Shown here: piece by piece, positions 8,385 to 13,840 of the stretch
Layout of the letters: the number at the start of each line of letters is the position of its first letter
How positions within the stretch are numbered: the stretch's first letter is position 1
From: Bacteroidota bacterium
Lineage (GTDB): Bacteria > Bacteroidota > Bacteroidia > Chitinophagales > Chitinophagaceae
NCBI GenBank assembly: GCA_023433755.1
Contig: JAEYUA010000246.1
Span: 1 to 16,283, forward strand
Direction: 5' to 3'
DNA: 16,283 bases
The notes under the pieces: model-generated
What the model saw: only the letters and a program-made list of their open reading frames with translations
Told to the model about the DNA's origin: nothing
Databases searched by the model: none
Translations under genes and position numbers: made by a program

Positions 8385-8426
8385 GTCCATAGACCATGGA
8401 CTAAGGACCATGGACTATGGACTTAA
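8385..8426. repeat. Heptamer repeat array (GACCATG/GACTATG type) forming an inverted repeat
   Basis: Six consecutive 7-bp units fill the gap between two convergent genes: gtccata, gaccatg, gactaag, gaccatg, gactatg, gacttaa. Because the words contain CCATGG, the array is also an imperfect inverted repeat: 8385-8392 (gtccatag) pairs with 8415-8422 (ctatggac), and the two ccatgg words pair inside it. The resulting stem-loop sits 5 bp after the TraB stop and 6 bp before the ndk stop. It could serve as a shared 3'-end structure for both transcripts, although neither side has a long T-run. Confidence 0.7.
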
Positions 8427-8432
8427 TTTAAC

Positions 8433-8849
8433 TCAGAATTGCTCCAACCCTGAAAAAAAGAAACTTCCTTCGATTTTTGCATTCTCATCGCTGTCACTTC
8501 CATGCACTGCGTTTTCTCCAAGAGAGGTAGCAAATAATTTCCTGATCGTTCCTTCGTCTGCCTTGGCTGGATCTGTAGCACCGATCAAAGTTCTGAAGTC
8601 AGCTACAGCATTATCCTTTTCAAGAATGGCTGCTATGATTACGCCACTGCTCATGAACTGTACCAGTTCACCATAAAAAGGCCTTTCCTTATGAACGGCA
8701 TAAAATTCACCTGCCTTTTCTTTTGTCAGCAAGGTTTGCTTCAAGGCAACGACTCTGAATCCTGATTTGATGATCTTGTCCAGTATGGCGCCTGCATGAC
8801 CATTTTTCATGGCATCAGGCTTGATCATCGTAAATGTTCTATTGCTCAT
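8433..8849 (-). CDS. ndk: Nucleoside diphosphate kinase
   Basis: Transfers the gamma phosphate from ATP to other (deoxy)nucleoside diphosphates through a phosphohistidine. The 138 residues from the ATG at 8849 give the usual length of the family (about 140). The N-terminal strand TFTMIKPDA (5-13) and the active-site loop NAVHGSDSDENA with catalytic H116 are intact. Also present are Kpn-loop residues (ATDPAKADEGTIR, 91-103) and HKERPFY (53-59). The frame is open for 15 codons upstream to 8894, but that extension would include a promoter box at 8868-8875, so the MSNRTF start is preferred. It is monocistronic by appearance and converges with the TraB-family gene. Confidence 0.97.
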   Translation of the reverse strand: MSNRTFTMIKPDAMKNGHAGAILDKIIKSGFRVVALKQTLLTKEKAGEFYAVHKERPFYGELVQFMSSGVIIAAILEKDNAVADFRTLIGATDPAKADEGTIRKLFATSLGENAVHGSDSDENAKIEGSFFFSGLEQF

Positions 8850-8867
8850 ATCTAATAATTTTCGCCG

Positions 8868-8875
8868 CAAAAATA
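8868..8875 (-). promoter_or_regulatory. Bacteroidota -7 promoter element for ndk (TATTTTTG)
   Basis: On the minus strand, TATTTTTGC matches TAnnTTTG and ends 18 nt before the ndk ATG at 8849. This gives a leader of roughly a dozen bases and supports the shorter ndk start. No obvious -33 box. Confidence 0.6.
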
Positions 8876-8967
8876 GGGGATTGAAGGCCACCATTTGCGG
8901 GAAAGATCAGGCATGAAGCGACTGTCAACCTTAAAAAGGACTGCTTTACCTTTGAATTAACAAGTGA

Positions 8968-9156
8968 TTATTTCCGGGCCGCAAGGTATTTTTTCTCTGC
9001 CGCCACTTCTATGAGGCATTCGATAATCATCCGGGATCTTTTTACAGATTCCACCGAAGGATACTTTTTCTCAGCCCAATTTTGGAGTTTACTGATGATT
9101 TTTTTTGCCTGTACATCGGCATTTGCCACTGGGGCAACCAAGGTTTGATTTTTCAT
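8968..9156 (-). CDS. Small hypothetical protein, 62 aa
   Basis: I do not recognise a family. The product is a charged, soluble, probably all-helical protein. After a short polar N-terminus (KNQTLVAPVANADVQAKK) comes an amphipathic helix with NWAEKKYPS, then SVKRSRMIIECLIEVAAEKKYL. It is lysine-rich and has one Cys. It looks genuine because the ATG at 9156 has a plausible minus-strand promoter 18 nt upstream, codon usage resembles the neighbours, and it fills an otherwise empty gap. The I42-like gene on the same strand lies 107 bp upstream, so the two could be co-transcribed, but the internal promoter suggests separate control. Its basic, helical nature would allow nucleic-acid or protein binding, which is speculation. 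Confidence 0.6.
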   Translation of the reverse strand: MKNQTLVAPVANADVQAKKIISKLQNWAEKKYPSVESVKRSRMIIECLIEVAAEKKYLAARK

Positions 9157-9174
9157 TGCAGTTGGATATTGGTT

Positions 9175-9182
9175 AAAAACTA
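9175..9182 (-). promoter_or_regulatory. Possible -7 element for the 62-aa gene (TAGTTTTT)
   Basis: On the minus strand this box matches TAnnTTTG except for the last base. It lies in AT-rich DNA 18 nt before the ATG at 9156. Low information content makes this tentative. Confidence 0.3.
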
Positions 9183-9263
9183 TATTAAAGTAAAAGCTAA
9201 TTTTTCATTTATGCAAAATTTTTTTAAGAGGATTATAAATTAGGTTACAGCAAGTCCTGGGTT

Positions 9264-9617
9264 TCACTCGATTTCTACAGGAAAAATCCTGGTTACGCCC
9301 ATACTGTCAAGTTCAGGAATCTGGGTATGCCCCTGAAGAAACCTGAGTGTATCCCTACCTTTTTCCTTTGCTTTAAAAATCCAGTATTTGATTCCTCCAC
9401 TTCCAACTTTCTTTCCTCCTTCAGATTGATAATCTGTTCCTATACTGTCAAGCAATGGGTTTTCACTGATCCGCCTCCATTCATAAGGGATGGTAACATT
9501 GTCAGGCAATTTGATTGTGATCTCATCACCTTTTTTCACTTTGAAGATCTGGCCATCCTTGGTTTCCCTCTCATTACAACCTTTAATAAATACAAACAAT
9601 AACAACAGTAATCTCAT
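9264..9617 (-). CDS. Chagasin/I42-like protease-inhibitor lipoprotein
   Basis: 117 residues. A very short lipoprotein signal (RLLLLLFVFIKGC) puts the lipidated Cys at residue 14, so the protein should sit in the periplasm or on the cell surface. The mature domain follows the chagasin (MEROPS I42) pattern: a strand FKVKKGDEITIKLPDN, a BC loop NVTIPYEW (40-47) in place of NPTTGYxW, the DE loop VGSGGIKYWIFKA (71-83) matching the GxGG motif, and closing strands DTLRFLQ and IFPVEIE. The third inhibitory element, RPW on the FG loop, is not recognisable (QGHTQI there instead). It may be a divergent inhibitor or a binding module without protease inhibition. The known family blocks C1 cysteine proteases. 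Fold assignment is moderately confident. Confidence 0.62.
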   Translation of the reverse strand: MRLLLLLFVFIKGCNERETKDGQIFKVKKGDEITIKLPDNVTIPYEWRRISENPLLDSIGTDYQSEGGKKVGSGGIKYWIFKAKEKGRDTLRFLQGHTQIPELDSMGVTRIFPVEIE

Positions 9618-9680
9618 AAAAAAAATTTCAAGTTTGATTCATTTCATCCAGCAATAACCATGTTGGCAACGATAGGCGGA

Positions 9681-9964
9681 TACCCTGAACCGTACAGGTT
9701 CAGGATGCAGGGTAAAATCAGCTCATGATCTGTCGGAAATCACTTACCCGGTGTATGATTCTTTCCCACCCTTGAAGGTTGGGGCCGGGTTCATCCATTC
9801 CATAGTATGATCGGCGGTTTTGTCATCATTCCCGCGGCAGAAATACCTGTGTCTTGCTTGTAGGCCCGTTTTAGGGGAAAGGGGAGATGAATCCATGAAA
9901 GACTGCAGCCTTTGGTTGGATCAGCTATTGGTACACCGGCAACCAAATACCCGCAAAAGGGTAT
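9681..9964 (+). other. Inverted-repeat-rich intergenic region, candidate structured RNA or palindromic repeat element
   Basis: This lies in the 593-bp stretch between the I42-like gene and nrnA that holds no conventional gene. I see successive stems: 9684-9691/9697-9704 (CCTGAACC/GGTTCAGG, 5-nt loop), with an overlapping alternative 9681-9687/9708-9714 (TACCCTG/CAGGGTA); 9746-9751/9785-9790 (ACCCGG/CCGGGT) around a C-rich/G-rich hairpin; 9787-9795/9886-9894 (9 bp with one G-U); 9911-9918/9940-9947 (TTTGGTTG/CAACCAAA); and directly abutting it 9947-9952/9959-9964 (ATACCC/GGGTAT). Some are mutually exclusive. I could not match the whole to a known riboswitch, tmRNA, RNase P or SRP RNA. It could instead be a non-autonomous repeat element. 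Confidence 0.35.
9744..9896 (-). CDS. Possible 50-aa microprotein (doubtful)
   Basis: An ATG-initiated minus-strand frame of 50 codons runs through the inverted-repeat region, beginning MDSSPLSPKTGLQARHRYFC and ending FKGGKESYTG. It is hydrophilic, with no signal peptide or membrane segment and one Cys. The frame covers the palindromic DNA at 9746-9790, so it may merely be an open frame across a repeat element. No clear promoter lies ahead of it. It resembles nothing I can name. Confidence 0.18.
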   Translation of the reverse strand: MDSSPLSPKTGLQARHRYFCRGNDDKTADHTMEWMNPAPTFKGGKESYTG

Positions 9965-10009
9965 GGCCTACTGTTCAATTTTGCTTTGTTTTAGACACAA
10001 ATCACAGTT

Positions 10010-10111
10010 ATGCATTTTCTACAAAGTTCAACGGGTGCCGTTACTTACCTCGCCATTGGCATTGGCCTCTTTGCCTTACTGGTATTCGGACTTTTGCGGA
10101 AAAGAAGGTGA
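10010..10111 (+). CDS. Possible 33-aa single-pass membrane microprotein
   Basis: The frame starts at ATG 10010, six codons after an in-frame TAG, and ends at TGA 10109-10111. A short N-terminus (HFLQSSTGAVTY) leads into a continuous hydrophobic helix of about 18 residues (LAIGIGLFALLVFGLL, residues 14-29) and then RKRR and the stop. This order follows the positive-inside rule for an N-out, C-in membrane peptide and is unlikely for random DNA. A near-match -7 box, CAATTTTG, lies at 9976-9983. The coding frame is not shared with the surrounding sequence, and nrnA starts 99 bp downstream on the same strand. Function unknown. Size and composition recall small accessory subunits of membrane complexes. 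Confidence 0.38.
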   Translation: MHFLQSSTGAVTYLAIGIGLFALLVFGLLRKRR

Positions 10112-10193
10112 CCCTTTGGCACGTCCCCGGAAACTCCCTGCCTAAGAATTTCCTAAACTGGGGCCCGCTTCAGCAATACAGGAAACTTTACTA

Positions 10194-10201
10194 TACTTTT
10201 G
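10194..10201 (+). promoter_or_regulatory. Bacteroidota -7 promoter element for nrnA (TACTTTTG)
   Basis: A perfect TAnnTTTG match ends 9 nt before the ATG at 10211. It rules out the in-frame TTG at 10199, which overlaps the box itself. No clear -33 element. Confidence 0.62.
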
Positions 10202-10210
10202 CCGCTCTTT

Positions 10211-11218
10211 ATGGAGCCCATTCACGCTATTTATGAACAGTTGAAGCAACCCAGGCAGGTCGTTATTACCATGCACCAGAAACCAGATGCGGATGCAATG
10301 GGTTCAGCACTTGGCCTTTACCATTTTCTTAAACAGCTTGGACATTCCATTACCGTAATCTCACCAACCAACTGGGCCCGCTGGCTCAACTGGATGGAAG
10401 GAACCAATGATGTGCTGGATTATGAACTGAACCGGCAGGAAGCCAATGAAATTCTGGAAAAGGCAGAATGGCTGTTCTGTCTCGACTATAATCATTTCAA
10501 CCGCACCAAGACCATGGCCCCTAAACTGGCCGGTCTTGATTGCGTGAAGATCCTGGTTGACCACCACCGGGAACCAGACGAGGCTTCTTTCCAATACGGT
10601 GTTTCCAATGTTGGAAAGAGTTCCACCTGTGAAATGATCTATGATTTTATAGTGAACTCAGGCAACCGTGACAAGATCAATTCTTTTGTAGCGGAATGTT
10701 TATATGCAGGTGTTGTGGCTGATACAGGATCTTTCCGTTTTTCTTCTACCCATGCAGGGGTGCATCACATGGTGGCGGCATTAAAAGAAACAGGCCTTGA
10801 TCATACCAAAGTGCACGAAGCCCTTTATGATAATTTTCTCGAGAACAGGTTGCGCTTCCTGGGTCATGTACTGCTCAACCGGATGGAGATCGATTACCAG
10901 CTCAATACAGCCCTGATCTATATTTCCAAAATGGAATTACTGAAATACGAGATCAAGACCGGGGATACGGAAGGCCTGGTAAATTATCCTTTGTCCATCC
11001 AGGGTATCAAGCTCGTAGGCTGCGTGATAGACCGCGACGAAGAAAGAAAATGGTCCTTCCGCAGCAAAGGGCAGTTCGACTGCAATACTTTCGCCCGCAC
11101 TTATTTCAATGGAGGTGGTCATTATAATGCCGCTGGCGGACATGACGCAGCCAGCCTACAGGAAACCGTTCAGAAATTCAAAAAAGCAATCCAGGAAAAT
11201 AGCTCTCTATTACAATAA
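10211..11218 (+). CDS. nrnA: DHH-family phosphoesterase, NrnA-type (nanoRNase / pAp phosphatase)
   Basis: 335-residue cytoplasmic Mn-dependent phosphoesterase. NrnA relatives degrade 2-5 nt RNAs and dephosphorylate 3'-phosphoadenosine 5'-phosphate; some DHH-DHHA1 relatives cleave c-di-AMP or pApA. DHH domain: KPDADAMGS (D26, D28), FCLDYNHFNR (D92), LVDHHREPD (D117, H118, H119) and GVVADTGSFRFS (D171). DHHA1 domain: residues about 230-330 with the GGGHYNAAGG nucleotide-binding motif at 301-310. Length and motif order match NrnA, and there is no N-terminal membrane or PAS region as in GdpP. The FKBP lipoprotein gene follows after 10 bp, so the two are likely one transcript. Whether pAp, nanoRNA or pApA is the main substrate cannot be decided here. 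Confidence 0.92.
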   Translation: MEPIHAIYEQLKQPRQVVITMHQKPDADAMGSALGLYHFLKQLGHSITVISPTNWARWLNWMEGTNDVLDYELNRQEANEILEKAEWLFCLDYNHFNRTKTMAPKLAGLDCVKILVDHHREPDEASFQYGVSNVGKSSTCEMIYDFIVNSGNRDKINSFVAECLYAGVVADTGSFRFSSTHAGVHHMVAALKETGLDHTKVHEALYDNFLENRLRFLGHVLLNRMEIDYQLNTALIYISKMELLKYEIKTGDTEGLVNYPLSIQGIKLVGCVIDRDEERKWSFRSKGQFDCNTFARTYFNGGGHYNAAGGHDAASLQETVQKFKKAIQENSSLLQ

Positions 11219-11228
11219 AAATCAACTA

Positions 11229-12224
11229 ATGAAATCAGTAAAGCTTTTCTTCAGCATCCTTTCAATGACCATCCTCTTCGCGGCATGCGAAACAAAAATC
11301 GACTTTAAGAAAACTGCGGGTGGTGTGCCGTATAAGATCTTCCCTGCAAAAAAAGGCAAGGATACGATTGCTGTTAATGATATTGTGAAGTATCACCGCA
11401 TTGTAAAGATCAAAGACAGTGTACTCAACAACACTTACCTCGAAGTTCCCGCTTATGAAAAAGTAAGAATGGCAACAGGCAGTTACAGTGACCCCATGCC
11501 TGAGATCCTGACCAGGGCAAAAGAAGGCGACAGCATTTATTTTGTACAGGCGATGGACTCTTTCATTGCTTATAATCCGCAGATCGAGCAGCAGACCCCG
11601 TTCCGCAAAGGCGACCAGCTTATTACCACGATCCGCGTGGTGAAAGTTTTCAAGAATGAAGAAGAAGCAAGAGCTGAATTCATGAAGGATAATGAAAAAG
11701 CCATGCAGGCCAATTACAAAAAGATAGAAGCAGCCGAGGCCCAAAGCCTGGAATCATTTAAGAAAGACACAGCCTCACAGAACCAGCTTGCTAAAGATTA
11801 TAAACTGATTGAAGCCTACCTGCAAAAAAACAATATCCAGGCACAAAAAACTGACTGGGGTGTTTATATCCAGGTGCTGAACCCGGGCCAGGGACCTAAA
11901 CCTGCAGTCGGAAAATTCGCGAATGTGAATTACAAGGGAAGCCTGCTTTCAGGTGAAGTCTTCGACGCGGGTGTATTTCCCCTGCAGATCGGTACCGGCG
12001 GTTCCATCAAAGGTTTTGAAGAAGGGGTGCGCCAGTTAGCCAAAGGCGGAAGGGCAAAGATCTTCATCCCATCCGTGCTGGGTTACGGCCCCATGGGCAG
12101 TGGTGATAAGATCAAGGCAAATGCCAACCTCATATTTGATATTGAGATCCTCGATATCAGCGACACACCACCGCAACAGGGTGCACAACCAGCTGATACC
12201 TCTCATGCAGGCCACAACCATTGA
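11229..12224 (+). CDS. FKBP-type peptidyl-prolyl isomerase lipoprotein with two FKBP-like halves
   Basis: 331 residues, ATG at 11229, 10 bp after nrnA; the frame is open upstream to 11109 but only inside nrnA. Lipoprotein signal KLFFSILSMTILFAAC with lipidated C20. Residues about 33-141 (PYKIFPAKKGKDTIAVNDIV to TTIRVVKVF) have the strand layout of an FKBP domain but lack its catalytic residues. Residues 145-200 form a charged helical linker rich in Lys, Glu and Ala. Residues 207-311 are a canonical FKBP domain: VNYKGSLLSGEVFDAG, SIKGFEEGV, IPSVLGYGP and LIFDIEILDI. The tail ends SHAGHNH. It is probably an envelope folding factor anchored in a membrane; Bacteroidota FKBP lipoproteins include the gliding protein GldI, but nothing here ties it to gliding. 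Confidence 0.93.
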   Translation: MKSVKLFFSILSMTILFAACETKIDFKKTAGGVPYKIFPAKKGKDTIAVNDIVKYHRIVKIKDSVLNNTYLEVPAYEKVRMATGSYSDPMPEILTRAKEGDSIYFVQAMDSFIAYNPQIEQQTPFRKGDQLITTIRVVKVFKNEEEARAEFMKDNEKAMQANYKKIEAAEAQSLESFKKDTASQNQLAKDYKLIEAYLQKNNIQAQKTDWGVYIQVLNPGQGPKPAVGKFANVNYKGSLLSGEVFDAGVFPLQIGTGGSIKGFEEGVRQLAKGGRAKIFIPSVLGYGPMGSGDKIKANANLIFDIEILDISDTPPQQGAQPADTSHAGHNH

Positions 12225-12254
12225 TCTTTATTTGAAAATATTTCCGAACTTTGG

Positions 12255-12289
12255 TGCTCGTCCGGTTTAACGGGCGGGCATCATTTTTT
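12255..12289 (+). terminator. Rho-independent terminator after the FKBP gene
   Basis: The stem TGCTCGTCCG (12255-12264) pairs with CGGGCGGGCA (12271-12280) over 10 bp with two G-U pairs, around a 6-nt loop. TCA and six T residues (12284-12289) follow. It lies 30 bp after the stop of the FKBP gene and should end the nrnA-FKBP transcript. Confidence 0.72.
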
Positions 12290-12402
12290 GATCCGTACAT
12301 GGTCCCGTTTTTAGTCCAACCATCCTGTTAATTCCGGCGAGCCTATTTAAACACGTACTTATTCCTGTAATGAACAGGCCAACACCTGGAAAACGATATC
12401 TG

Positions 12403-12429
12403 AAAGAGCAGTATTCCTGCTCTTTTTTT
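12403..12429 (+). terminator. Second rho-independent terminator, adjoining the folP stop
   Basis: AAAGAGCAG (12403-12411) and CTGCTCTTT (12417-12425) form a perfect 9-bp stem with a 5-nt loop, running into a seven-T tract (12423-12429). The T-run favours the plus strand, so it would block read-through into folP. From the minus strand the stem is followed by only three T residues, so it may stop folP transcripts weakly. Confidence 0.75.
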
Positions 12430-13252
12430 ATTGGTTTAACGCTGAAACCAGTTGAACCGCTTCCTTTGCTTCCTTTACATCATGCACACGCAGGATAGAA
12501 GCCCCGTTCAGTAATGCGGCCGTATGCATAACCGTGGTACCATTGAGGGCTTCAGCGGCAGTGATGCCAAGTGTTTTATAAATGGTAGCCTTTCTTGACA
12601 GTCCCACCATCAATGGCCGGTCAAGGTTTTTGAAAAAAGCTAATTGCTGAACGAGTTTGAAATTATGTTCGCTGGTCTTTGCAAAACCAAAACCCGGATC
12701 CACAATAATGTCATGAATGCCTGATTGAGTTAAAGAAGCAATCCGGAAAGATAAAAAATCAAAGACCTCCGTCACCACATCCTCATAGCTGGCATGCTGC
12801 TGCATGGTTTGAGGAGTACCCCTGGTATGCATCAGTACGTAAGGAAGTTTGAGCCTTGCCACCTCTGATAGGAGTGATTCATCCATGGTGCCCGCACTTA
12901 CATCATTCACAATACTGATACCGGCATCAGCGGTTTCCCTCACCACTTTGGCGTAAAAGCTGTCAATGGATAAAACCTGGCTGGGAAATCTTTTGTGAAT
13001 CGCATCTACGGCGGGTAAAACCCTGGTCAATTCTTCATCCGCATTTACCTGGCTGCTTCCCGGCCTGGTGCTTTGTCCACCGATATCAAGTATGTCTGCA
13101 CCTTCTTCCATCATTTTTTCAGCACGGTGCAACACATCATCCACAACAGTGCGGCTGCCGGCATAAAATGAGTCTGGTGTCATATTAATGATACCCATTA
13201 CCAAGGGCTGATCTATGGTAAGCAGCCTGCCTTTACAATTCAAACTGTACAT
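12428..13252 (-). CDS. folP: Dihydropteroate synthase
   Basis: Condenses dihydropterin pyrophosphate with p-aminobenzoate in folate synthesis; it is the sulfonamide target. It has 274 residues from the ATG at 13252, the usual FolP size. The open frame continues to 13534, but only across the divergent DUF1599 gene. Motifs: GIINMTPDSFY (N23 metal ligand), DIGGQSTRPGS (57-66, pyrophosphate loop), LSIDSFYA (D97), IVNDVSAG (N116), IIVDPGFGFAKT (D185), LMVGLSRKATI (K221) and ILRVHDVKEA (R255, H257). All are intact. It is divergently arranged with DUF1599, with 27 bp between the two start codons, so its promoter must lie in or near the other gene's 5' end. A diadenylate cyclase gene, a common neighbour in this phylum, would lie downstream on this strand but is not in the window. 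Confidence 0.97.
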   Translation of the reverse strand: MYSLNCKGRLLTIDQPLVMGIINMTPDSFYAGSRTVVDDVLHRAEKMMEEGADILDIGGQSTRPGSSQVNADEELTRVLPAVDAIHKRFPSQVLSIDSFYAKVVRETADAGISIVNDVSAGTMDESLLSEVARLKLPYVLMHTRGTPQTMQQHASYEDVVTEVFDFLSFRIASLTQSGIHDIIVDPGFGFAKTSEHNFKLVQQLAFFKNLDRPLMVGLSRKATIYKTLGITAAEALNGTTVMHTAALLNGASILRVHDVKEAKEAVQLVSALNQ

Positions 13253-13266
13253 TAGGCCTTGTTTGC

Positions 13267-13274
13267 TATTTTTG
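13267..13274 (+). promoter_or_regulatory. Bacteroidota -7 promoter element for DUF1599 (TATTTTTG)
   Basis: A perfect TAnnTTTG match ends 5 nt before the ATG at 13280, within the 27-bp divergent gap. It excludes the in-frame TTG at 13259 as the start. Transcription would begin almost at the start codon. Confidence 0.6.
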
Positions 13275-13279
13275 AATGG

Positions 13280-13840
13280 ATGAAGATAAACACTAACGAA
13301 GAATACGATGCGGTGCTTAAGCAGTGCGAAGATATCTTCCTGAAAAAGACAAGAGACTATGGAACGGCCTGGCGTGTGTTGCGTAATATCTCCATTATTG
13401 ACCAGGTATATATCAAAGCGCAAAGAATCCGCAACATCCAGGAGATCGGCGCGCAGAAAGTAGGAAAGCAGGGTGATGATATCAGAAGTGAATTCATCGG
13501 CATCATCAATTATTCCATAATTGGCCTCATACAATTGCAGCTTACAGAAAATGACCCGGAAGAACTGGAAACGGCTGTGGTGGAAAAATTATATCACCAT
13601 TATTTTCTTGAGGCAAAGCAGCTTATGGAAAGTAAGAACCATGATTATGGTGAGGCCTGGAGAAATATGACACAGGAAAGTTTCGTGGACCTGATCCTGA
13701 TGAAACTGCAACGCATGCGGCAGATCGTTTCCAATAAAGGACAGACCCTGATCAGTGAAGGGCTTGACGCTAATTATTTTGACATGATCAATTATGCCGT
13801 ATTTGCTTTAATCCTATCCGGCGAAAAATACCAGTCATGA
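13280..13840 (+). CDS. DUF1599 protein (nucleotide modification associated domain 1), tandem two-copy
   Basis: 186 residues, predicted soluble and mostly helical. The chain is an internal duplication. Copy 1 (about 13-86) has KKTRDYGTAWR, then IIDQVYIKAQRIRNI and FIGIINYSIIGL. Copy 2 (about 108-181) has ESKNHDYGEAWR, then FVDLILMKLQRMRQI and YFDMINYAVFAL. The DYGxAWR (26-32 and 122-128), KxQRxRxI and INY elements recur in the same order and spacing. The family has no proven activity; to my knowledge Pfam links it by context to modified-nucleotide metabolism. Acidic and Asn residues on the INY helices (E71/N77; D168/N171) recall all-alpha NTP pyrophosphatases, which is only a suggestion. It is divergent from folP, and its stop overlaps the next start (ATGA). 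Confidence 0.85.
   Translation: MKINTNEEYDAVLKQCEDIFLKKTRDYGTAWRVLRNISIIDQVYIKAQRIRNIQEIGAQKVGKQGDDIRSEFIGIINYSIIGLIQLQLTENDPEELETAVVEKLYHHYFLEAKQLMESKNHDYGEAWRNMTQESFVDLILMKLQRMRQIVSNKGQTLISEGLDANYFDMINYAVFALILSGEKYQS

Noticed and set aside
9785..9800. T-arm-like ccgggttcatcc suggesting a tRNA or tmRNA
   Set aside because: No acceptor stem, anticodon arm, CCA end or ALAA-type tag could be placed around it.
9780..9912. Cobalamin-riboswitch look-alike (ggggaaagg, gatgaatcc, cccgcggcag in a suggestive order)
   Set aside because: The diagnostic GCCACTG and the AGACCTGCC-type B12 box are missing on both strands.
9820..10236. 138-codon plus-strand frame through the gene-poor region
   Set aside because: Its composition is not protein-like (rich in Trp, Cys, His and Arg without pattern), and it crosses the inverted repeats, the nrnA promoter and the nrnA start.
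13253..13534. 94-residue N-terminal extension of folP
   Set aside because: It would be entirely antisense to the 5' half of DUF1599; FolP proteins normally start a few residues before the LVMGIINMTPDSF strand.
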